NCBI RefSeq assembly: GCF_002585305.1
Contig: NZ_NUNF01000010.1
Location: forward strand, 68,400 to 132,399
Origin: Bacillus sp. AFS037270
GTDB taxonomy: Bacteria; Bacillota; Bacilli; Bacillales_B; DSM-18226
Direction of reading: 5' to 3'
Length of the DNA: 64,000 nt
Positions 58,957-64,000 of the stretch are shown one piece after another (the first letter of the stretch is position 1; every line of letters starts with the position of its first letter). Under the pieces are notes generated by a model. It worked only from the letters and a program-made list of their open reading frames with translations, made no database searches and was not told where the DNA came from. Position numbers and translations under genes: made by a program.

Positions 58957-58985
58957 AAACGGCGCTTTTTAGCGCCGTTGTTATT
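58957..58985 (+). terminator. Terminator after psd
   Basis: Arms AACGGCGCT and AGCGCCGTT with a short loop are followed by GTTATTTTTA. Confidence 0.8.
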
Positions 58986-59032
58986 TTTACTCTATATAAA
59001 AAGAAAAGCCCTTAAAGGGCAGAAAGTTAAGA

Positions 59033-59173
59033 TTAAGAAGATTTTTTGATTTTATTGAATAAAGAACGTCGGTGAATCTCAGACTCAATGAGACCAATAA
59101 ATTCTGGGCTTAAGTTTAATTCTCTTGCTTTAAAATATGATTCGATTAATAATTCATCTGACAGTTTCCGCAT
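59033..59173 (-). CDS. sda: Sporulation histidine kinase inhibitor Sda
   Basis: Sda is a helical hairpin protein that inhibits KinA (and KinB) autophosphorylation, blocking sporulation when replication is disturbed. The 46 residues start [20 protein letters not shown], very close to B. subtilis Sda (46 residues). The start at 59173 has CGGAGGTGG upstream; a longer frame to 59230 lacks this. DnaA boxes lie upstream, matching its known control by DnaA. Confidence 0.93.
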   Translation of the reverse strand: MRKLSDELLIESYFKARELNLSPEFIGLIESEIHRRSLFNKIKKSS

Positions 59174-59210
59174 GTCAGAATCCACCTCCGATTTAAAATA
59201 AAATGGTTCT

Positions 59211-59216
59211 ATTATA
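59211..59216 (-). promoter_or_regulatory. -10 element of sda promoter
   Basis: TATAAT is read on the minus strand 38 bases before the sda start codon. The -35 position (ACCAAT region) is poor, which would fit dependence on an activator. Confidence 0.5.
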
Positions 59217-59297
59217 TAAGAACAAAGCATAAATTGGTAAGTTCAATAGCTGTAACCTAAATCTACCAAATTTATTCCTTTAGAACAATCGTTCTCT

Positions 59298-59396
59298 TTA
59301 TCCACAGATTGACGTGGATAACTTGTGATTAATTTGTTTATAAAGTAACAAAATGTAAAGGTTTCAATGGGTATAATGTTAATAAGGTTATCCACA
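59298..59396. promoter_or_regulatory. Three DnaA boxes between sda and yqeG
   Basis: TTATCCACA occurs perfectly at 59298-59306 and 59388-59396 (plus strand). An 8-of-9 match, CGTGGATAA (minus-strand TTATCCACG), lies at 59313-59321. They lie 80-185 bases upstream of the sda -10 box. In B. subtilis DnaA binds the sda promoter region, tying sporulation to replication status. Confidence 0.85.
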
Positions 59397-59562
59397 AAGC
59401 AGCTAAACAATGGGTTTTGTCGAAAAATATTTATTTTTAATTTCGTGAAATCAGTAATTCCTTTAAAATTAACAGAAAGTAATCGTATTTGAATCTCATG
59501 TTTGTCGATATTTGAAGGATAATAAGAAATAAAGTAATTTTGCGCCCTTTCACTTTTCTTTT

Positions 59563-59591
59563 GAAACGAGGGAGGAAATTGGTTATGATGG
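59563..59591 (+). promoter_or_regulatory. Promoter of yqeG-yqeH-aroE operon
   Basis: TTGAAA (59563-59568) and TATGAT (59586-59591) have a 17-bp spacer. The leader to yqeG would be about 60 bases. The stretch 59397-59562 is AT-rich with no feature I can support. Confidence 0.75.
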
Positions 59592-59657
59592 TACAAGAAA
59601 AGAAAATGGTGGTTGTTCATCCAACATTTTATTTAGAACTAATGAGGTGTACGCTTA

Positions 59658-60173
59658 GTGTTAAAACAATTTTTACCAAATGAACATGTGAAAAGCATTC
59701 TTGATATTTCACCTGAAGAATTAAAAGCAAGAGGGATTAAGGGGATTATTACCGATTTGGATAATACCCTTGTAGAATGGGACCGCCCCAGTGCTACTCC
59801 ACAATTAATCCAATGGTTTGATGAAATTAAAAAACATAATATCCTGGTAACCATTGTTTCTAATAATAATGAAGAAAGAGTAAAGTTTTTTTCAGACCCT
59901 CTCAAAATACCGTTTATTTATAGAGCACGGAAACCTATGGGACCGGCGTTTCACAGGGCAATACAACAAATGGGAATAAAAAAGGAAGAAGCAGTTGTGA
60001 TTGGCGACCAATTATTAACCGATGTCCTTGGGGGAAATCGGAGCGGATTTCATACGATTTTGGTTGTGCCTGTTGCCTCGTCTGATGGTTTTTGGACGAA
60101 ATTCAATCGGTTTGCGGAACGAAGAATTTTAAATTGGTTCCGTAAAAAAGGGATGCTTCAATGGGAGGATTAA
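59658..60173 (+). CDS. yqeG: HAD-superfamily phosphatase YqeG
   Basis: The 171-residue HAD subfamily IIIA enzyme has motif I TDLDNTLVEWD near 32-42 (Asp33 and Asp35), motif II VSNNNEE, and motif III/IV GDQLLTDVLGGNRSG near 119-133. The physiological substrate is unknown. GTG 59658 has AATGAGGTGTACG upstream. It opens the conserved yqeG-yqeH-aroE-yqeI-nadD-yqeK-rsfS-yqeM operon; yqeH follows after 3 bases. Confidence 0.92.
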   Translation: MLKQFLPNEHVKSILDISPEELKARGIKGIITDLDNTLVEWDRPSATPQLIQWFDEIKKHNILVTIVSNNNEERVKFFSDPLKIPFIYRARKPMGPAFHRAIQQMGIKKEEAVVIGDQLLTDVLGGNRSGFHTILVVPVASSDGFWTKFNRFAERRILNWFRKKGMLQWED

Positions 60174-60176
60174 TCT

Positions 60177-61283
60177 GTGAGTGATCAACAATATATTTGT
60201 ATGGGCTGTGGTATAAAGGTCCAAACGGAAAACCCAAACGAAATTGGTTATGCTCCTTCTTCTGCTTTGGAGAAAGCGACCATTATTTGCCAAAGATGTT
60301 TTCGGTTAAAACACTATAACGAGGTTCAAGACGTAAACTTAACGGATGATGATTTTTTAAAGATTTTAAATGAGATTGGCAAGTCTGACGCCCTCATTGT
60401 CATGATTGTAGATATCTTTGATTTTAACGGGAGCTGGCTTCCGGGCTTGCACCGATTCGTTGGTAACAATAAGGTAGTCCTTGTGGGAAATAAAGTCGAT
60501 TTACTGCCAAAATCTGTGAAGCATGCCAAGTTAGTTCAGTGGATGAAGCATGAATCAAAAGAACTAGGGCTCAGACCGGAAGAAGTATTTTTAGTAAGTG
60601 CTGCTAAAGGACTAAATATTGGAGATACGGCCGCAGCCATTGATGTTTTGCGAAATGGAAAAGATGTTTATGTGGTCGGTTGTACGAATGTTGGAAAATC
60701 AACATTTATCAATCGAATTATTAAAGAGGTAACCGGTGAAGAGGACGTTATCACCACCTCTCATTTTCCTGGTACAACATTAGATATTATCCAAATCCCG
60801 TTAGATGATGAAAAATTTTTAATTGATTCACCCGGAATTATCAATCACCATCAAATGGCGCATTTTATTAACAAAAAAGATTTGAAAATCATCACACCTA
60901 AGAAGGAAATAAAGCCAAAAGTTTTTCAATTAAATGAAGGCCAAACCTTGTTTTTTGGGGGATTGGCACGTTTTGATTATATAAGCGGCGGCAGAAGATC
61001 CTTTGTTTGTTATGTATCCAATGAATTGAATATCCATCGGACGAAAATAGAAAATGCTGACGATCTTTATGAAAAGCATCTAGGGGAATTGCTGACACCA
61101 CCAGGACCAGAAGATTTAGAATTTTTTCCGGAGCTAGTCAGACAAGAATTTACTGTCAAGGAATCCAAAACAGATATCGTTTTTTCGGGTCTTGGCTGGA
61201 TTACCATAAATGAGCCTGGGGCAAAAGTGGCTGCCTATGTGCCAAAGGGTGTACAAACTTTAATGCGAAGATCATTGATTTAG
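60177..61283 (+). CDS. yqeH: Circularly permuted ribosome biogenesis GTPase YqeH
   Basis: YqeH is a GTPase required for 30S subunit assembly. The 368 residues begin with a treble-clef zinc finger, CMGCGIKVQ…ICQRCF (about 8-40). A permuted G domain follows in the order G4 (GNKVDLL near 104), G5 (SAAKG), G1 (GCTNVGKST near 165-173) and G3 (IDSPGI near 221). This G4-G5-G1-G2-G3 order is diagnostic. GTG 60177 has GGGAGGATTAAT upstream in yqeG. Confidence 0.96.
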   Translation: MSDQQYICMGCGIKVQTENPNEIGYAPSSALEKATIICQRCFRLKHYNEVQDVNLTDDDFLKILNEIGKSDALIVMIVDIFDFNGSWLPGLHRFVGNNKVVLVGNKVDLLPKSVKHAKLVQWMKHESKELGLRPEEVFLVSAAKGLNIGDTAAAIDVLRNGKDVYVVGCTNVGKSTFINRIIKEVTGEEDVITTSHFPGTTLDIIQIPLDDEKFLIDSPGIINHHQMAHFINKKDLKIITPKKEIKPKVFQLNEGQTLFFGGLARFDYISGGRRSFVCYVSNELNIHRTKIENADDLYEKHLGELLTPPGPEDLEFFPELVRQEFTVKESKTDIVFSGLGWITINEPGAKVAAYVPKGVQTLMRRSLI

Positions 61284-61315
61284 TATAGAAAGTGTTAATA
61301 GGGTGGGGGAAATAG

Positions 61316-62149
61316 ATGAAAAAGTTATTTGGAGTATTGGGGAACCCGATTGGCCATTCGATGTCACCGGTTATGCATAATGATTTGTTTTCTCTTTATA
61401 ATATCGATGCAGAATATCTTCCTTTTCTAGTACAGGAAGATGAATTAAGAGATGCGGTAAATGGATTAAGAGCACTGGGAGCAGGTGGATTTAATGTCAC
61501 CGTTCCTCACAAAAGCAGCATTATTCCATTTCTTGATGAAGTGGATGAGTTAGCAGCCAGTATTGGTGCTGTTAATACAGTTATCAATAAAGATGGAAAA
61601 TTGATAGGCTACAATACCGATGGTCTGGGGTTTTTAAAAGGGTTAGATGCCTATTTAACCAAAATTGAAGGTCAAAAGATATTGGTAATTGGAGCAGGTG
61701 GTGCAGCTAGAGCTATCTATTTTACTTTAGCGAAAGAAAAACCGATGCAGATTGACATTGCTAATCGCACACTTGAAAAAGCTGTTCAACTCATTGAAGA
61801 GTGTCCATACTCCATTTCCTCAAGGGCTCTAACCTTAAAGGATGCCAGCAGTGAATTAGGTGAATATGACTTGATTATTCAAACGACCATGATTGGTATG
61901 GAGCCAAATATCACGGAGCGGCCCATAACTCTTGAATATCTAAGAGAAGATTCCGTTGTCTGTGAAATCATCTATAACCCGCTTGAAACAAGGATTTTGC
62001 GTGAAGCAAAGAGCATAGGGGCAACGGTTCAAAACGGAATTGACATGTTTGTTTATCAAGGGGCTCTAGCCTTTGAAAAATGGACAGGGATATTTCCAGA
62101 TATAAAAAGAATGAAAGAAAATGTGTTGGGACAACTAGGAGGAAAATAA
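61316..62149 (+). CDS. aroE: Shikimate dehydrogenase
   Basis: AroE reduces 3-dehydroshikimate to shikimate with NADPH. The 277 residues show GNPIGHSMSPVMHN near 9-22 (shikimate site), NVTVPHKSS with catalytic Lys66, NTDGLGF near 104, and the nucleotide loop GAGGAARAI near 127-135. GGGTGGGGGAAATAG precedes ATG. The stop codon shares one base with the yqeI start (TAATG). Confidence 0.96.
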   Translation: MKKLFGVLGNPIGHSMSPVMHNDLFSLYNIDAEYLPFLVQEDELRDAVNGLRALGAGGFNVTVPHKSSIIPFLDEVDELAASIGAVNTVINKDGKLIGYNTDGLGFLKGLDAYLTKIEGQKILVIGAGGAARAIYFTLAKEKPMQIDIANRTLEKAVQLIEECPYSISSRALTLKDASSELGEYDLIIQTTMIGMEPNITERPITLEYLREDSVVCEIIYNPLETRILREAKSIGATVQNGIDMFVYQGALAFEKWTGIFPDIKRMKENVLGQLGGK

Positions 62150-62439
62150 TGCTAACAGGTAAACAAAAAAGATTTTTACGGTCAAAGGCACATCATTTAG
62201 ATCCGATCTTTCAAGTAGGGAAGGGCGGGGTAAATGAGAACATGATTAAACAAATTGCCAATGCGCTTGAAGCCAGAGAACTTTTTAAAATAAGTGTTCT
62301 GCAGAATTGTGAGGAAGATAGAACAGAGGTAGCAGAGCAGCTGGCAAACGGTACTGGAGCAGAAATCGTTCAAATTATTGGAAACACGATTGTCTTGTAT
62401 AAAGAATCTACAGAAAAGAAAACAATCATTCTTCCCTAA
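62149..62439 (+). CDS. yqeI: YhbY-type CRM-domain RNA-binding protein YqeI
   Basis: The 96-residue protein belongs to the CRM (YhbY) RNA-binding family, associated with pre-50S ribosomes in other bacteria. It starts MLTGKQKRFLRSKAHHLDPI, and the conserved VGKGGVNENMI, the CRM GxxG-type loop, is near 21-31. The start at 62149 overlaps the aroE stop by one base, with AGGAGG upstream. A longer frame from 62080 lies inside aroE and is rejected. Confidence 0.93.
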   Translation: MLTGKQKRFLRSKAHHLDPIFQVGKGGVNENMIKQIANALEARELFKISVLQNCEEDRTEVAEQLANGTGAEIVQIIGNTIVLYKESTEKKTIILP

Positions 62440-62474
62440 AAAAGTGACCTTTAAAAGTAAAGGATGGCGAATGC

Positions 62475-63065
62475 ATGAAGAAAGTTGGAATATTGGGCGG
62501 CACGTTTGATCCGCCCCATTATGGACATCTTTTGATTGCCAATGAAGTTCTTTCGGCCCTTAAGCTTGATAAAATTTGGTTTATGCCAAACCATGAACCA
62601 CCACACAAGAAAAAACCGGAGTCTGTTAAGGATGAGGACCGCCTTCGTATGCTGGAGCTGGCCATTGAGGGAAATTCGGCATTCAGGGTTCAACCAATCG
62701 AACTCGAACGTAATGGGCCATCTTATACAGTCGATACAATGAAAATACTTAACGCTGAGTATTCTGACCATCAATTTTTCTTTATAATTGGTGCCGATAT
62801 GATTGAATACTTGCCGAAATGGCATGATATTGATATACTCGTTAATCTTGTCCAATTTGTTGGGGTAGAAAGACCATCTTACAGCCATCAAACAGACTAC
62901 CCTGTTCTTTATGTTGACGTACCTGCCATTGATGTGTCATCTAGTATGATAAGGGATAGAGTGAAAAAAGGTAAATCGGTTCGTTACTTATTGCCCGACC
63001 CAGTTATTGATTATATTGAGGAGAAACATTTATATGGAACGTCAAAAAGCTTTAGACATAGTTAA
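62475..63065 (+). CDS. nadD: Nicotinate-nucleotide adenylyltransferase
   Basis: NadD adenylylates nicotinate mononucleotide in NAD synthesis. The 196-residue product has the nucleotidyltransferase motif [12 protein letters not shown] at 8-19 and the C-terminal [14 protein letters not shown] (ISSTxxR-type) near 155-168. AAAGGATGG lies 7 bases before ATG. The end overlaps yqeK by 32 bases in another frame; NadD continues 11 residues into yqeK. Confidence 0.96.
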   Translation: MKKVGILGGTFDPPHYGHLLIANEVLSALKLDKIWFMPNHEPPHKKKPESVKDEDRLRMLELAIEGNSAFRVQPIELERNGPSYTVDTMKILNAEYSDHQFFFIIGADMIEYLPKWHDIDILVNLVQFVGVERPSYSHQTDYPVLYVDVPAIDVSSSMIRDRVKKGKSVRYLLPDPVIDYIEEKHLYGTSKSFRHS

Positions 63066-63600
63066 ACTCCAATTAACGGAACATCGATACCAGCATACGC
63101 TAGGGGTAATGGAAACAGCTATTAGCTTGGCAGAGAAATATGGAGCAGATGTGAAGAAAGCAGAAATAGCAGCTATTTTTCATGATTATGCAAAGTTTCG
63201 CCCCAAGGATGAAATGAAAGAAATTATCATGTCACAAGGTCTGCCGCAGGATTTACTTTTATATAATACTGAATTGTGGCATGCTCCAGTTGGTGCATAC
63301 CTGGTAGAGAAAGAGGCAGGGGTCAGTGATAATGAAGTATTGGATGCCATCCGCTACCATACTTCTGGAAGACCTAATATGACTTTGCTGGAAAAAGTAA
63401 TCTATTTAGCGGATTATATAGAGCCTGGGAGACATTTTCCAGGAGTAGAAGAAGTAAGAGAAATCGCAAATGAGAATTTAGAAAAGGCACTCATTAAAGC
63501 AATTCAAAATACGATACTCTTCCTAATGAAAAAGAACCAAACGATTTATCCGGAAACATTTTATACTTATAATGATTTAATCCAAAAACTGGAGGACTGA
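63034..63600 (+). CDS. yqeK: HD-domain bis(5'-nucleosyl)-tetraphosphatase YqeK
   Basis: YqeK is an HD-domain hydrolase that splits Ap4A symmetrically to two ADP. The 188 residues carry RYQHTLGV (His near 19), FHDYAKF with the HD pair near 50-51, and the later [23 protein letters not shown] with further metal ligands. ATG 63034 has GAGGAGAAAC upstream; the in-frame codon at 63007 is inside nadD. rsfS follows after 3 bases. Confidence 0.93.
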   Translation: MERQKALDIVKLQLTEHRYQHTLGVMETAISLAEKYGADVKKAEIAAIFHDYAKFRPKDEMKEIIMSQGLPQDLLLYNTELWHAPVGAYLVEKEAGVSDNEVLDAIRYHTSGRPNMTLLEKVIYLADYIEPGRHFPGVEEVREIANENLEKALIKAIQNTILFLMKKNQTIYPETFYTYNDLIQKLED

Positions 63601-63603
63601 TGA

Positions 63604-63960
63604 ATGGATAATCAAGAACTTCTAAAAATTGCGGTAAAAGCAGCAGACGATAAACGTGCTGAAGATATTTTGGCGTTAGATATGAGAGGGATCTCGTTAA
63701 TTGCTGATTATTTTATTATTTGTCATGGTAATTCTGACAAACAGGTACAGGCGATTGCACGAGAAATGAAGGAAAAGGCCCAAGAGAACGGTTATGATGT
63801 AAAAAGAATCGAAGGTTTTGATGAAGCAACATGGGTGCTAATTGATTTAGGAGATGTTGTAGCCCATGTATTCCACCGTGATGAACGAAGCTATTACAAT
63901 TTAGAACGGTTGTGGGGCGATGCTCCACATGTTGATATCCTCAGTGAGTTAAATTCATGA
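63604..63960 (+). CDS. rsfS: Ribosome silencing factor RsfS (YqeL)
   Basis: RsfS binds ribosomal protein uL14 and blocks subunit joining under starvation. The 118-residue product shows DMRGISLIADYFIICHGNS near 28-46 and DVVAHVFHRDERSYYNLERLW near 86-106, the two conserved blocks of the family. CTGGAGGACTGATG overlaps the yqeK stop. Its stop (TGA) overlaps the next ATG. Confidence 0.96.
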   Translation: MDNQELLKIAVKAADDKRAEDILALDMRGISLIADYFIICHGNSDKQVQAIAREMKEKAQENGYDVKRIEGFDEATWVLIDLGDVVAHVFHRDERSYYNLERLWGDAPHVDILSELNS

Positions 63961-64000
63961 GTTATGAGCAATTTGCTTACTTGTACGATGAGCTTATGAA
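63957..64000 (+). CDS. yqeM: SAM-dependent methyltransferase YqeM, N-terminal fragment
   Basis: ATG 63957 overlaps the rsfS stop (ATGA). The frame MSYEQFAYLYDELM runs off the window. The sequence and position match the start of YqeM-type class I methyltransferases, which follow rsfS and precede comER in Bacillus. No catalytic motif lies within the visible 14 residues. Confidence 0.75.
   Translation, partial: MSYEQFAYLYDELM

Noticed and set aside
59243..59620. 125-residue minus-strand frame between sda and yqeG
   Set aside because: It spans DnaA boxes and the yqeG promoter. Composition is that of AT-rich non-coding DNA, with no ribosome site or recognisable motif.

Overview
The window is a chromosomal segment of a low-GC, endospore-forming Bacillaceae, probably Bacillus in the broad sense or Neobacillus. 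Sporulation genes (spoVB, sigK with its pro-sequence, sda, a YjcZ-type peptide), a fused secDF, two T-box leaders, a 6S-1 RNA gene next to aspS, and gene order very like the ruvA-to-yqeM region of Bacillus subtilis all support this. I see no prophage, insertion sequence, CRISPR array, tRNA or rRNA gene. Almost every large gene is a recognisable housekeeping gene on the + strand.

Layout. 0.3-4.6 kb: ruvAB, queA, tgt, yajC (Holliday junctions, queuosine, Sec). 4.8-7.9 kb: membrane proteins yrzE and yrbG, and spoVB. 8.0-16.8 kb: comN, secDF, recJ, apt, relA, dtd. 17.0-22.6 kb: a five-SH3b amidase (minus), yrzK, then a T-box and hisS-aspS. 22.6-25.8 kb: 6S-1 RNA, tcdA and an ABC transporter pair. 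25.9-30.2 kb: rarA (minus), the sulfur regulator cymR, cysteine desulfurase and mnmA. 30.5-34.5 kb: yrrB, recD2, yrrD, yrzR, yrzQ. 34.5-39.8 kb: yrrI, a T-box and alaS, then ireB-yrrK-yrzB. 40.2-48.5 kb: mltG, trmR-trhP1-trhP2-udk, greA, pbpI, yrrS, and yrzA (minus). 48.8-52.0 kb: mtnN-mccA-mccB-yrhC, converting methionine-cycle products to cysteine; B. subtilis yrrT is missing here. 52.0-53.2 kb: a yrzI-type cluster of tiny genes behind one strong promoter. 53.3-59.2 kb: oligoendopeptidase F, a YjcZ peptide, a lipoprotein, uninterrupted sigK, pssA/psd and sda with DnaA boxes. 59.6-64.0 kb: yqeG, yqeH, aroE, yqeI, nadD, yqeK, rsfS and the start of yqeM.

Connections. tRNA biology recurs: queA/tgt, dtd, hisS/aspS, tcdA, mnmA with its cysteine desulfurase, alaS, and trmR with trhP1/P2. 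Sulfur metabolism links cymR to mtnN-mccAB. Sporulation is touched by sda, sigK, spoVB and pbpI.

The most interesting unexplained material is non-coding or tiny. (1) A family of about 120-150 bp intergenic repeats shares terminal inverted repeats, and its internal helices covary between copies. One copy lies between the alaS T-box and alaS. (2) The yrzI cluster has two full YrzI copies, a 23-residue YrzI-like peptide, a leader peptide with tandem terminators, and a tiny gene whose Shine-Dalgarno is complementary to its own last codons. (3) A candidate structured RNA of about 100 nt lies before trmR. (4) Two intergenic arrays have about 20-bp periods. (5) Two palindromes have identical 20-bp arms. 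(6) The greA terminator contains the pbpI ribosome-binding site.
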